Shown: positions 7,636-17,443, counted from the first letter of the stretch. The stretch is 64,000 nt of DNA from Anaerolineales bacterium UBA2181 (GCA_002328075.1 DCVT01000011.1:62001-126000); one strand, 5' to 3'. The notes: generated by a model not told the origin, from the letters alone. Made by a program: numbers and translations.

Positions 7636-8307
7636 GTGATCAAGGCGGTGGTGTTCGACCTGGACGGTTTGCTGGTTGATAGCGAACCATTGGCCAAGCA
7701 ATCGTGGTCTGCAGTGCTGGTCAAGTACGGACGTGCCATGGATGCGGCGACGGCCGAAGCCACATTTGGACTGCGGCTGGACGATAGCGCCCGTCTGATC
7801 CAAGAACGGTTTGGCATACCAGCTCCTGCCCAGCAGTTGGCGGAGGAAAGACATCAGATGGTGCTCTCGATGTTGGAGGAGTTGCGCCCTATGCCTGGGC
7901 TGTTGGACATGTTGCGCGCGGTGGATGACCGCGGTTTGCGGCGGGCGGTTGCGACCTCCAGTGGGAGCCGATACGCTCCGGCTGCCCTGCACGCGGTAGG
8001 GGCGGCCGACGGCTTTGCCGCAATCATCACGGGCGACATGGTGAATCAAGGAAAACCGGCGCCGGACGTGTACCTGGCGGCGGCCAACGCTATGCAACTG
8101 GCTCCCGACGAATGTCTGGCGGTCGAGGACTCGCCCAATGGCGTGCAATCTGCCTGTGAGGCCGGAATGATTTGCGTGGCAATTCCTAACCACCTGACCG
8201 TCCGCCTGGACCTGAGTGCCGCCCACTGGAGGTTCACCTCCCTGGAAGTCCTCGCCGCCAATCTGGATAGTGTGCTGGCGGTGCATGGCGCATCCCCTGC
8301 GGAATGA
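7636..8307 (+). CDS. HAD-superfamily phosphatase, beta-phosphoglucomutase-like
   Basis: A 223-residue HAD enzyme. Motif I is VVFDLDGLLVDSEPL at the N-terminus with the nucleophile Asp and the DxDG pattern. Motif II ATSSGS, motif III Lys in GKPAPDVYL and motif IV LAVEDSPNGV follow in order. The helical cap lies between motifs I and II, as in the beta-phosphoglucomutase and sugar-phosphate phosphatase group. The GTG start is chosen because AGGAGG lies nine bases upstream and motif I begins within five residues; the open frame extends further upstream without support. The substrate is not predictable. Confidence 0.87.
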   Translation: MIKAVVFDLDGLLVDSEPLAKQSWSAVLVKYGRAMDAATAEATFGLRLDDSARLIQERFGIPAPAQQLAEERHQMVLSMLEELRPMPGLLDMLRAVDDRGLRRAVATSSGSRYAPAALHAVGAADGFAAIITGDMVNQGKPAPDVYLAAANAMQLAPDECLAVEDSPNGVQSACEAGMICVAIPNHLTVRLDLSAAHWRFTSLEVLAANLDSVLAVHGASPAE

Positions 8308-8434
8308 CTGGCCCTCGGGCCTTGGGGCCGGCGTCCTCTGAATGCCCTGCAACCTGGCACGGTGTGTGCGACCAACAGGGTTGAGAGTTTGCAGAACCGC
8401 AACGTGCGGTGAATAGGAACACGGGTGAACGGAC

Positions 8435-10663
8435 ATGGAGCTTGAGGCGACCTTTGGATATCTGTATTGGCAGGAGGACAAACGACGCAAAGAAGCGCCG
8501 CCGGGTGTCGCTGTAGAGCGATCAGTTCCGCGTGCAGCGCGGGGCCGTGACCGGGACCTGCTCTTTGTTCACTTTACCTTAGCTAGCCGGCTCTCGCCTC
8601 CTGGGGCGCTTTACCGGGACCTCGTGGGAGCGCTTGGGGCTGCATACTACTCGAGTTCAGGGAGCGTGACTGCCGCGCTGCGGCAGGCGGTTCGGGCCGC
8701 AAATGAGCACCTGATGGCCTACAACTTGCAGGTGGAGGGTTTGAACAAGCAGCAAGGGTCCCTCACGTGCGCCGTACTGCGGGATGAGGAGCTCTTTCTG
8801 GCCCAGGCCGGGACTGCGTTGGGGTTTGTCACCCATCAAGGCGAGATTGAGCGCCTGCCACCTGCACCGCCCGGGCATGCGATTCCGCTGGGTGTCGGTT
8901 ATGGTGTAGACACCCGGTTTTACCACAGTTGGGTCACTCCGGGAGACGTGCTGCTCCTGGCCGAACCGGCATTTGTGAGCCAGCCAGACTCGGCCATCGC
9001 CGGGGCCGTCACGTACCAAGGGGTAGAAACTGGCCTGAAGAAGCTGGAACAGCTCTGCCAGGAGTCTGGAGTGCGCCAGGCGCGGCTGCTCTTTGTCGAA
9101 TTCTCGGCCGCGGTTGCGCCAGTTGCCGAGACCTACACAGCGGGACGATCCCATCAACCGGCAGAACAGGCCCCGTCGGTGGGTGCGGCAAGGCGTTGCG
9201 AGCTGACCAGAGCACCCACACCAGATGTCCGGACGGCCTCTGCATCGCGATCCGACGAGGGCGATCTGGCGCCAGCACCGGCGCCGTCCGGTGCGGTGGT
9301 GTACGAGGTGGATTCCACGGCACCGTCGGTCGATGTGGAACGACGGGCGCGCCGAGCAGCGTCCGGGATTGCACGGCGAGCTGCCAGGCTGGCCGGTGGA
9401 GCCAGCCGACTGGTGGAGCGGTTGACCGAGCCTTCGGCTCCGGCGGGCCAGGCAGTTCCGCGAGACCATGGCCCGTCGCCGATGACGTTGGGTCTCCTGG
9501 CGGTTCTCATACCGGTTCTGGTGGCATTGGTTGCCGTAGCGGTCTACTGGCAGCGCGGCCAAATGAGCCAATTTCAAGACTTGGTGCGACTGATGGAAAG
9601 CGAAAGTGACCTGGCCATAGCTGGAGGTCGCGAGGATGCGCGGCCACATTGGGATGAGGTCATTCGGGTCGCGGACCAAGCGCTCCTAATTCGACCAGGG
9701 AATAGCGCAGTGCAGCAATACCGCGACCAAGCGCTGGGAAAACTGGACGTCTTGAACGAAGTCACTCGGCTTGCCGTCAACACGTTGTATCAATATCAGA
9801 GTGCCGGCCGATTGTCGGCTCTCGCGGTCAACAGCCTGAACATCTTTGCGCTGGATACCGGGTTTGACTATGTGTACCGGCATCGGCTCGCGGACCCGAG
9901 GGGGCCCTTGGACGACCGGTCGCCTGAGACGGTGCTTTTCAAGACGCAGGGGGTAGGCGGTCGTGCCGTGGGCGAGTTGGTGGATCTGGCCTGGTATGCC
10001 AAGAGCGGACAGAACCGGGCTGACACAGTAGCTATGCTCGATTCATCGGGCATCCTGCTTATGTACCAGCCCTCCCTGGGGACGTTGCTTTCGATTGAAC
10101 TGAGCCTGCCGCCGGCTTGGGAGACGCCAATTGCTTCAGCTGTGTACGGCGACAACTATTATGTGTTGGACACTGGAGCGCGGCAGATCTGGCGGTTTGG
10201 GCCACGCCAGGAGGGCGGCCCGGGTGAAGCGCAACCTTACCCCTTTCGCGACAATCAGGATTCGGACCCGTTCAACGATGTGGACCTGAGCCAGATGGTG
10301 GACCTGGCGATCGATCGAGATGGCAATCTGTATCTCTTGCACAGCGCCGGACAGGTGCTCAAGTTCTTTGGGGGTGAGCGGAAACCGTTTGCACTGACCG
10401 ATCTGAGAGAACCGCTGGTAGCACCGGCCGCCGTGTACTGCAGTGTGTCCGGTCTCAACCCGTTCTTCTACATTGCTGATCCTGGCTCAGCGCGGGTTGT
10501 TCAGACAACCCAGCAGGGGCTCTTTGTCGCCCAATACCAGGCAAGACGGACGGGTGACACGGACCCGTTTGCGGAAATCACTGACGTGTTTGTACAGGAG
10601 ACACCTGATTTCATTCTGTACGCCACGGCCGGCGACAGGCTGCTGGTTGCTCACCTGGACTGA
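8435..10663 (+). CDS. membrane protein: degenerate PP2C-like domain, one span, beta-propeller
   Basis: A 742-residue protein. Residues 1-225 resemble a PP2C/SpoIIE phosphatase fold (GSLTCAVLRDEELFLAQAGTALGFV in place of the usual GDSR strand), but the metal-binding Asp motifs (GDGMGG, GDSR) are missing. It is therefore probably a non-catalytic pseudophosphatase. A Ser/Ala-rich linker is followed by one membrane span (about 350-372). The outer part contains repeated beta-propeller-type strands, for example VDLAIDRDGNLYLLHS and YIADPGSARVVQ. This implies a cytoplasmic sensing fold linked to an external propeller. An LCP ligase gene follows with its own promoter. The fold calls are by eye and moderate; the function is unknown. 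Confidence 0.6.
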   Translation: MELEATFGYLYWQEDKRRKEAPPGVAVERSVPRAARGRDRDLLFVHFTLASRLSPPGALYRDLVGALGAAYYSSSGSVTAALRQAVRAANEHLMAYNLQVEGLNKQQGSLTCAVLRDEELFLAQAGTALGFVTHQGEIERLPPAPPGHAIPLGVGYGVDTRFYHSWVTPGDVLLLAEPAFVSQPDSAIAGAVTYQGVETGLKKLEQLCQESGVRQARLLFVEFSAAVAPVAETYTAGRSHQPAEQAPSVGAARRCELTRAPTPDVRTASASRSDEGDLAPAPAPSGAVVYEVDSTAPSVDVERRARRAASGIARRAARLAGGASRLVERLTEPSAPAGQAVPRDHGPSPMTLGLLAVLIPVLVALVAVAVYWQRGQMSQFQDLVRLMESESDLAIAGGREDARPHWDEVIRVADQALLIRPGNSAVQQYRDQALGKLDVLNEVTRLAVNTLYQYQSAGRLSALAVNSLNIFALDTGFDYVYRHRLADPRGPLDDRSPETVLFKTQGVGGRAVGELVDLAWYAKSGQNRADTVAMLDSSGILLMYQPSLGTLLSIELSLPPAWETPIASAVYGDNYYVLDTGARQIWRFGPRQEGGPGEAQPYPFRDNQDSDPFNDVDLSQMVDLAIDRDGNLYLLHSAGQVLKFFGGERKPFALTDLREPLVAPAAVYCSVSGLNPFFYIADPGSARVVQTTQQGLFVAQYQARRTGDTDPFAEITDVFVQETPDFILYATAGDRLLVAHLD

Positions 10664-10740
10664 GTTGGTGTGATCGCCAACTCGGTTGGATGTCGTAGGC
10701 AACGTGTCGGCCGATCGGCGGCATCTCAGTCTCGCCTCTA

Positions 10741-10768
10741 TTGATCGCCAAACGGAGTGCGGTATAAT
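10741..10768 (+). promoter_or_regulatory. promoter of the LCP gene
   Basis: TTGATC (10741-10746), 16 bases, then a perfect TATAAT (10763-10768), 56 bases before ATG 10824. Confidence 0.75.
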
Positions 10769-10823
10769 CGGTGCCGGTGGCGATCTGGCGTTGCATCGGT
10801 AAGGGAGAGATACACTACCTCAC

Positions 10824-12287
10824 ATGAACAGAACCCAGAGGCAGTCTCATACGGTTGTGCGATCTGCGTCGAGTGCGCGCGGGGTGACGTTACCTATCTG
10901 GTCCATTGCGCTCATTGGCGTTGTTTTCCTGGCGGTCGCGGTGTTCGCCGGCGTGATCCTCTTTCGGGTCGTTGAGGAATTCGTGGCGACCAGCCCGTTT
11001 GCGGTGGCCACGGCGCCTCCAACCGGCGGCATTGCGGAGGCCGGCCAAATCGAGTCGGCGGCAATCCCCGGAGAGACGAGAGTCGCGAACGAGCCCGCGT
11101 CCAGCTCGGATCCTGGAACGCTGCCCAGCGGATTGGTCCCCCGAGACCGGGTCAACGTGCTGTTGTTGGGAATCGATCAGCCATGCGAGTTTGTTGAGGA
11201 GCCGTACCGTTCTGACACGCTCATTCTCTTTACAGTGGACCCGATCGCCCGGACGGCCGGCATGATCTCCATTCCGCGTGATCTTTGGGTTCCCATACCC
11301 GGTTTCGGCACCAATCGTATCAACACCGCCTATCGGACGGGAATCCTGAACGAATACCCGGGAGGGGGACCTGCGCTGGCGGCGGCGACGGTAGAGTACA
11401 ACCTGGGCGTTCATATTCATCATTACATAACCGTGAACTATGATGGTTTTGTCCAGGCGGTGGATCTGATCAATGGGATAGACATAGACGTTACCGAACC
11501 AATCAACGACCCGGACTATCCCGACCGCTGTTACGGGTACGATCCATTCTATCTTCGGGCGGGGCATCACTCGATGGATGGGCAGTTGGCGTTGAAATTT
11601 GCCCGGACAAGAGCCACGTTGGGGGCGGATATCGATCGGGTTGGCCGCCAGCAGCAGGTGATCATGGCCGCTTTGGAAAAGGTGAAAAACCAAAAGCTGC
11701 TTCTGCTTCCCCGAGCTCCGGAACTCTGGAACACCTTTGCCCGGAACGTCACTACGGACATGACCTACCAGGAGGCCATCGGTCTGGCGACCGTCGCTCA
11801 GGACATTCCCCTGGACCAGTTTCAGAACCTGGTCATCGGTTACAGCTGCGTTCAGGATTACACTGCACCCGACGGCGCACGGGTGTTGGTGCCGATCCGG
11901 GAAAAGATACGCGAGTTGATAGCCACTCTGTTTTCGCCTTCGGTGGGAGGTGTCCCGATTTCTGAACCAGCCGATCCGGAGGAGTTGATGCGATCAGAGG
12001 CAGCTCGGATTCTGGTTCTGAACGGCACCTGGACTGCCGGTTTGGCCTCGAGTACTTCGCAATTCCTGCAATCCAAAGGGTTGACGGTGGTCGGGGTCGG
12101 CGACTCCGAGGATAAGGACCTCCAATACACCGAGATCATTGACTACGGTGGCAAACCGGGCACGGTCGATTATTTGGCCCAGATCATGGGCATCCCAGCC
12201 GGTCGCATCTATGGTGGCACCAATCCGGATGGTGACTATGACGTCAAACTGCTCATCGGAGCGGATTGGCGCATAACCTCCGAGTAA
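10824..12287 (+). CDS. LytR-CpsA-Psr family protein with LytR C-terminal domain
   Basis: LCP enzymes transfer lipid-linked glycopolymers to peptidoglycan outside the membrane. This 487-residue protein has a short cytoplasmic N-terminus, one membrane span (about 25-47), a Ser/Pro linker and the LCP domain from RVNVLLLGID (about 110): YRSDTLILFTVDP, ISIPRDLWVPIPG, the internal IDIDVTEPINDPDYPD, and ALKFARTRATLGADIDRVGRQQQ. These include the conserved Arg and Asp residues of the active site. A C-terminal LytR_C domain (about 395-487) begins ARILVLNGTW. It suggests the cell decorates its wall with a secondary polymer. The polymer itself is not identifiable here. Confidence 0.92.
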   Translation: MNRTQRQSHTVVRSASSARGVTLPIWSIALIGVVFLAVAVFAGVILFRVVEEFVATSPFAVATAPPTGGIAEAGQIESAAIPGETRVANEPASSSDPGTLPSGLVPRDRVNVLLLGIDQPCEFVEEPYRSDTLILFTVDPIARTAGMISIPRDLWVPIPGFGTNRINTAYRTGILNEYPGGGPALAAATVEYNLGVHIHHYITVNYDGFVQAVDLINGIDIDVTEPINDPDYPDRCYGYDPFYLRAGHHSMDGQLALKFARTRATLGADIDRVGRQQQVIMAALEKVKNQKLLLLPRAPELWNTFARNVTTDMTYQEAIGLATVAQDIPLDQFQNLVIGYSCVQDYTAPDGARVLVPIREKIRELIATLFSPSVGGVPISEPADPEELMRSEAARILVLNGTWTAGLASSTSQFLQSKGLTVVGVGDSEDKDLQYTEIIDYGGKPGTVDYLAQIMGIPAGRIYGGTNPDGDYDVKLLIGADWRITSE

Positions 12288-12379
12288 GGGTCGGCTCCTA
12301 TTGCCTCTTTTTCAGCCTTGTGGTAGATTCGCCACACTGGGCGCAGCGCGCTATTGATCTCGTTGATCAGGAGGATGAC

Positions 12380-14149
12380 ATGAAACGTGCTTGGGGATAT
12401 TCAATCCTTTTTGTGTTGATGCTGGCGCTGGGCAGTCTGGCCTGCAACCTTGGGGCGCAAGAACAGCCGACGGCCACTCCTTCGCCCACGATAGCGCCGA
12501 CCGCGACGCTTGTTCCCACACCTACGATGACCCCTCCGCCTCCTACTAATACGCCCGAACCGTCGCCGACGGTGGTGCCGACTGCCACGGAGAGTCCGGC
12601 CGGCGTCTCCACACGTGTGCGTGAAGACTTTGTCAGCGTGGAGCATCCGGATATGGGAGTCCGCCTCGCCTATCCGAAGGAATGGAGCTACGATGGCTCG
12701 TTCTATATGACTCTGACCAGTTCGCAAGATCTTGAGGCACTGAATGGTGGGGGGTTGCCCGACGCGTTGATCGTGTTTGTGATGGGTGCCCAGCCGGAGG
12801 AATTGGGTCTGGACACGGAATCGCCAGAAGAGATGCTGGGCGAGTTCGACGCGGACGCCGAGTTCACGGTGGTGGCGGGACCGACGCCAACCGAAATCAA
12901 CGGCGTTCCGGTCCAACTGGTGGAGTATGAGGCGCTGATGAGCATTGGGAAGCCAGGTCGGGGCAAAATTGCGACTTTCAACAGCGGGGACTGGGCGGCC
13001 GTGTTGATCGCAATAGCTCCTGCGGACCTGTGGGAGGAATTCGCGGCGGACGTGGATGCCGTCATCGAGTCGGTTGAGATCTTTGAGGGAGCGGGGTGGG
13101 GTGATTGGAGCTACCCGGCGCCTGAAGGTGTCTATCGCGGCAACCTGGCACCGAACGACCTGGTGGAGGACGAGTTCGCGCCGGCCGAGGCCCATTCCTG
13201 GCGGATTGAGGGGTATATGGGCATCTACCTAACGGCCGTCCTCACTCCGGCCGGTACCGAGATGGATGTAAAGATGACGCTGGTGGACCCGGAGGGACGC
13301 GTGCTGTTGGACATGGACCATGGGTTCTCTGGAGAGCCTGAAGTGATCGCCAATTACCTGCTGCCGGTTGACGGCGAGTACGAATTGGTCGTCGCCGAAT
13401 ACTATGGCGCCGGAGGGGGCTATTCCTTGCAGCTGGACCTGAGCGATGAGATGAAGGTGGTCGTCCCGCCCGGCGCGGAAGAAATGGGTCCGATTTTCCT
13501 GGGCGAACCGGAGACTGGAACTCTGGCGGAGGGGCAAAGCCACGCCTGGACGATCCGCATGAATGCTGGCGATGCCATCGACCTGTTGGTCACCCCGTTG
13601 GACAAGGAGATGGACCTGACGGTCTCGGTCTATGCGCCAGATGGCAGTCTTGTCCTGGACCGGTACGACGGCGCCTTTTCCGGCGAACCAGAGCTGGTGG
13701 AGGCCGTGTACCTGCAGGCGGATGGAGTCTACCTCATTTTGGTGAAAGAGTACTGGGATGCGCCCGGAGACTATACCCTGCTGGTGACCGAGGGCGTGGC
13801 GGCGCCAGGAGCGGGTGCCGGCGCAACCGTCGCGATGGGCCCGATCGCCTACGGAGAGACCCGAGATTCCCGGCTGGAAAATGGGCCAATGATTCACGAA
13901 TGGGTGTTTGCCGGTGCCTCCGGCGACACAATCACCATCATCGCTCAACCTGGCACGGCCGCCGGGGATCTGGTTCTGGTCCTCATAGACCCAAGTGGTA
14001 GCACGGTGTTTGACCTGGACGAAACTGGCGGTGGCGAGGCGGAGCGGATAACCAGCTACCGGCTTACCAAAACAGGCAGCTATGTCATCCAGGTGCGCGA
14101 GTGGTGGGAGGAGGCGACCGGGTATTCGATCTCGATCCAGACCAAGTAG
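12380..14149 (+). CDS. surface lipoprotein with three PPC-type beta-sandwich repeats
   Basis: A 589-residue lipoprotein. The signal peptide ends in the lipobox LGSLAC (Cys22). A long Thr/Pro linker (about 28-72) precedes an N-terminal domain starting VEHPDMGVRLAYPKEW, also found in outline in the downstream protease. Three repeats follow at about 250, 369 and 486, each with the pre-peptidase C-terminal (PPC) pattern: aromatic H/E-W followed by GDxIxxx, DxxLxLxDPxGxxxxD, and a terminal G-x-Y-x-L/I-x-V-x-x-Y. The start is ATG 12380 with GGAGG five bases upstream. It lies 93 bases after the LCP gene. It is likely a ligand-binding surface protein; no catalytic motif is seen. Confidence 0.75.
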   Translation: MKRAWGYSILFVLMLALGSLACNLGAQEQPTATPSPTIAPTATLVPTPTMTPPPPTNTPEPSPTVVPTATESPAGVSTRVREDFVSVEHPDMGVRLAYPKEWSYDGSFYMTLTSSQDLEALNGGGLPDALIVFVMGAQPEELGLDTESPEEMLGEFDADAEFTVVAGPTPTEINGVPVQLVEYEALMSIGKPGRGKIATFNSGDWAAVLIAIAPADLWEEFAADVDAVIESVEIFEGAGWGDWSYPAPEGVYRGNLAPNDLVEDEFAPAEAHSWRIEGYMGIYLTAVLTPAGTEMDVKMTLVDPEGRVLLDMDHGFSGEPEVIANYLLPVDGEYELVVAEYYGAGGGYSLQLDLSDEMKVVVPPGAEEMGPIFLGEPETGTLAEGQSHAWTIRMNAGDAIDLLVTPLDKEMDLTVSVYAPDGSLVLDRYDGAFSGEPELVEAVYLQADGVYLILVKEYWDAPGDYTLLVTEGVAAPGAGAGATVAMGPIAYGETRDSRLENGPMIHEWVFAGASGDTITIIAQPGTAAGDLVLVLIDPSGSTVFDLDETGGGEAERITSYRLTKTGSYVIQVREWWEEATGYSISIQTK

Positions 14150-14203
14150 CCGTCCATCTGTTTCGCAGTTCAATCCGGTTTTCAACAGTTAGGAGAAAGA
14201 GGC

Positions 14204-16399
14204 ATGTCACAGCGCGGATTCTCTTGGGTACTGATCCTGTTGGTTCTGATGCTCGCCAGTAGTCTAGCGTGTTCGCTTGGTGGACAGCCGGCTGCCACCG
14301 CGACCCCGCCGCCTCCGACGCCGACGGAACCGCCCATGCCGACGGCTACGCCAGAGCCAACGGCCACGCCAACCCCGGAGACGGTGCCCACAGTCGACCC
14401 GCTGCGGATATCGGCGCTTGATCAGGTGCGCAAGGCCGTGATCCAGATAGAGGCCGAGGGCAGCTTTGTCGACCCGGTGGTTGGCCTGCAGATGAACGTC
14501 GCCGGTCGGGGCTCGGGTTTTGTCATAGACGAGTCCGGGATCGCTGTGACCAACAACCATGTGGTCACCGGAGCCGGACTCTTGCGTGTATGGGTGGGCG
14601 GTGAGGGCACCCCGTTCAACGCCAGAGTCCTGGGGGTATCCGAATGCTCAGACCTGGCGGTCATTGACATTGAGGGTGATGGTTTTCATTACCTGGACTG
14701 GTACCGCGAACCCATTCGAGTTGGGTTGGAGGTCTATGCGGCCGGTTTTCCGCTGGGTGACCCCGAGTTCACGTTAACCAAAGGGATCATTTCCAAGGAA
14801 AAGGCCGATGGAAAGACAGATTGGGCATCGGTGAGATACGTGCTGGAGCACGACGCCACCATCAACCCCGGCAACTCTGGCGGACCGCTGATGACGCGGG
14901 ATGGGCTTGTGGTGGGGGTCAACTATGCCAGCTCCTCCTGGTACAGTCAATACTTTGCCATATCGCGGGAAGAAGCACACCGGGTAATTGAGCAACTCCG
15001 CGAGGAGCGCAACGTCGCGTCTATCGGCATCAATGGGACTGCCGTCAACGACGGGGAGGTGAGCGGAATCTGGGTTGCGTCGGTCGAATCCGGATCGCCG
15101 GCCGAACGCGCGGGAATACGCGGCGGCGACATTCTCACGATGATTGAGGGCCTCACCTTGGCGGAAGATGGGACCATGGCGCGGTATTGTGACGTCCTCC
15201 GCAGCCATGGCAGCGATGAGACAATGGCAATCCAGGTCCTGCGCTACGATACGGAAGAGGTGTTGGAGGGCCAACTTAACGGCAACGAGTTGGCGCTGGC
15301 GTTCTCGTTTGCGCAGCGTCTTGAATCCGCGGTTCAGGCGTCCGGCGCTGCGGGCAGTTACGACGAGTATGTCCAGGTTTCCGACGACACGGGCGCTCTG
15401 TTGGTCGAGGTACCAGCCAAGTGGGCCGATATCGATGGCAGTCTATGGCAAGACGGGGAGGGAATCGAGTACGCCCGCATCGACGTGGCGCCAGACTTGG
15501 CTGGGTTCTATGAGAGTTATGGTGTCCCGGGCATCGTGTTCCTGGCGTCCGCCCAGATTCCGACGTCAGATGCGGCGGAAGTACTGGATTGGTACGATTA
15601 CTCGACGGACTGTGATTTCGACGGCCGGTACGAATACTCGGACGCACTGTACAGTGGCTACTATGACCAGTATAGCTACTGCGGCGGCGAGGACGTGCTC
15701 TTGATCGTGCTGGCGGCGTTTCCGGAGGACTATGCCTATGCCACCTTGTTGCTGGTGCAAGTGGTCACGGACGCGGACCTCGAAGCACTGGACCATGTGC
15801 TGAATACCTTTGTGGTGGTGGGTCAACTCCCGGGCGAGGAGTCGCCTCGGGCCGCAGGGGGCCAGGTGGACCTGGTTTCCTTGACGGTGACCAACCAGTC
15901 GGCGGCAGACATCTGGTACGTGTACATATCGCCGGTGACCTCGGACAGCTGGGGTGATGACTGGTTGGGAAGCTCAGTGTTAGCGACCGGCGATTCGGTG
16001 GTCATTGACGTGCCAAAAGGGGAATACGACCTGGCAGCGGCCGATCCCAGTGGAGAAATCGTCCACACGCAATTTGGGGTGGTCCTGGACCGGCCCCAAC
16101 AATGGACGCTGACGGCCGGCGGTTCGGCCGGAGGATCAGTCGCGCTCAACTTGGTGAACAGGTCGGGCGTGGAGATCTGTTACGTCTTTATTTCGCCCAG
16201 CGCGGCGACGGAGTGGGGCGAGGACTGGCTGGACGAGATTGAAACCATCCCGGCGGGGCGGAGTTACGTTTTCACCGTGCCGGTAAGCAGCACACCCTAT
16301 GACATCCAGGCGCTGGATTGCCAGGGTTCCGTGCTGGCTGAGGAGTACGAGATACCGTTGCGAAGCGACACGACCTGGACGGTCAACCCGCCTCAGTAG
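14204..16399 (+). CDS. HtrA/DegP-like serine protease lipoprotein
   Basis: A 731-residue secreted lipoprotein (lipobox SSLAC at Cys23) with a Thr/Pro linker. A trypsin-fold domain follows with the triad H119 (TNNHVV), D150 (ECSDLAVI) and S225 (NPGNSGGPL). The PDZ domain at about 270-355 contains SGSPAERAGIRGGDIL. A region at about 385-540 resembles the N-terminal domain of the preceding lipoprotein. Two C-terminal repeats (about 556-640 and 645-731) each carry a W/CYVYISP...WGxDWL signature. AGGAGA precedes ATG 14204. It probably degrades or senses misfolded exported proteins. The accessory domains are unusual for HtrA. Confidence 0.9.
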   Translation: MSQRGFSWVLILLVLMLASSLACSLGGQPAATATPPPPTPTEPPMPTATPEPTATPTPETVPTVDPLRISALDQVRKAVIQIEAEGSFVDPVVGLQMNVAGRGSGFVIDESGIAVTNNHVVTGAGLLRVWVGGEGTPFNARVLGVSECSDLAVIDIEGDGFHYLDWYREPIRVGLEVYAAGFPLGDPEFTLTKGIISKEKADGKTDWASVRYVLEHDATINPGNSGGPLMTRDGLVVGVNYASSSWYSQYFAISREEAHRVIEQLREERNVASIGINGTAVNDGEVSGIWVASVESGSPAERAGIRGGDILTMIEGLTLAEDGTMARYCDVLRSHGSDETMAIQVLRYDTEEVLEGQLNGNELALAFSFAQRLESAVQASGAAGSYDEYVQVSDDTGALLVEVPAKWADIDGSLWQDGEGIEYARIDVAPDLAGFYESYGVPGIVFLASAQIPTSDAAEVLDWYDYSTDCDFDGRYEYSDALYSGYYDQYSYCGGEDVLLIVLAAFPEDYAYATLLLVQVVTDADLEALDHVLNTFVVVGQLPGEESPRAAGGQVDLVSLTVTNQSAADIWYVYISPVTSDSWGDDWLGSSVLATGDSVVIDVPKGEYDLAAADPSGEIVHTQFGVVLDRPQQWTLTAGGSAGGSVALNLVNRSGVEICYVFISPSAATEWGEDWLDEIETIPAGRSYVFTVPVSSTPYDIQALDCQGSVLAEEYEIPLRSDTTWTVNPPQ

Positions 16400-16414
16400 G
16401 AGCAGACGCTGTTC

Positions 16415-16449
16415 GCGCGACGCCGCTCGTCTGCTGGGCGGCGTCGCGC
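16415..16449. terminator. hairpin between convergent genes
   Basis: A perfect 12-bp inverted repeat, GCGCGACGCCGC (16415-16426) with GCGGCGTCGCGC (16438-16449), 16 bases after the protease stop and before the end of rsmI on the other strand. It lacks a T-run on either side, so intrinsic termination is plausible but not canonical. Confidence 0.5.
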
Positions 16450-16537
16450 AGCCTGTCGATCTCGGGTTTGGGCCGGCCTCGGAAGCAGTTGCCTGCCCCA
16501 GGACTAGGTGCTCGTTGGCGGTCGCTCATCGCCGCCC

Positions 16538-17380
16538 TCAACTGCTTGGGTTGCCGGACGCGACCTCAACGGCCATCTGATACACCTCGCTGCGCGGGCG
16601 CGCAGCCATCTTGGTGACCGCCTTGGCGGCGGCGGCCGGTGTATCGCCCGCTCGTATTCTTTGGGCAACCGCTGAGCGCACAGCCATGTCATCCCATGGC
16701 TCAGGTTTGGCCGGCGGAGCCCCGCTGATGACCAGGGTGATTTCGCCTTTGGGCGGGCGCTTGGCGAAATGGGCACCCAGTTCCGATGGAGTACCACGCA
16801 CCACTTGCTCGTGCAACTTGGTCAATTCGCGTGCGACAGCTACTGACCGTTGACCCAGCGTGGCGCCAACGGTCTCGAGGGCCCGCAACAGACGATGCGG
16901 TGCTTCGTAGGCCACGAGTGTGCGGCGTTCGTCCGCAAGGCTCTCCAGCAGACGGCGGCGGTCACCGGACCGACGCGGTAGGAACCCAAGGTAAACGAAC
17001 CCGTCGGTCGGCAACCCGGAAGTGACCAGGGCGGAGATCACTGCCGAAGCCCCCGGAACGGGGACAACCTTTACCCCCTGGTCTACGGACGCTTTGACCA
17101 ATTCATAGCCCGGGTCGGAGAGCCCCGGCATGCCGGCGTCGGACACCAGTGCCAGGTCACCGACTCGGAGACGGTCCAACAGCTCGGGAAGTTTGGACAG
17201 CTTGTTGTGTTCGTGATAACTGGTCAGCGGCGTTTCGATCTGATAGTGGCGCAGCAGTTGGCGGGTAACTCGAGTGTCCTCGGCCGCAATGAGCGCGACC
17301 CCGCGCAGCGTGCGCAAGGCACGCAGCGTAATGTCCTCCAGGTTGCCGATAGGGGTGGCGACCAGATAGAGGGTGCCCAT
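16538..17380 (-). CDS. rsmI: 16S rRNA (cytidine-2'-O)-methyltransferase
   Basis: RsmI 2'-O-methylates C1402 of 16S rRNA using SAM. This 280-residue protein has the tetrapyrrole-methylase fold signatures in order: LYLVATPIGNLEDI at the start, AAEDTRVTRQLL, SYHEHNK, LVSDAGMPGLSDPG, VPVPGASAVISAL, GFVYLGFLPRR and ARELTKLHE. Length and order match the family. It is the last gene of a minus-strand run after the foldase and linker-protein genes, 63 bases from the upstream stop. Confidence 0.95.
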   Translation of the reverse strand: MGTLYLVATPIGNLEDITLRALRTLRGVALIAAEDTRVTRQLLRHYQIETPLTSYHEHNKLSKLPELLDRLRVGDLALVSDAGMPGLSDPGYELVKASVDQGVKVVPVPGASAVISALVTSGLPTDGFVYLGFLPRRSGDRRRLLESLADERRTLVAYEAPHRLLRALETVGATLGQRSVAVARELTKLHEQVVRGTPSELGAHFAKRPPKGEITLVISGAPPAKPEPWDDMAVRSAVAQRIRAGDTPAAAAKAVTKMAARPRSEVYQMAVEVASGNPSS

Positions 17381-17443
17381 CAGATGACCTGCGCCGAGCG
17401 GTTGGTCGATCGACTGAGCTGACGTTCCGCCGGCCGGCTCGAA

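Noticed and set aside
7543..8490. A 315-codon minus-strand frame opposite the HAD gene
   Set aside because: The plus strand carries an intact HAD enzyme with all motifs; the antisense product has no domain.
8657..9679. A 340-codon minus-strand frame
   Set aside because: Antisense to the pseudo-PP2C/propeller gene, Arg/His-rich, no ribosome-binding site.
10890..11693. A 267-codon minus-strand frame
   Set aside because: Antisense to the well-supported LCP gene.
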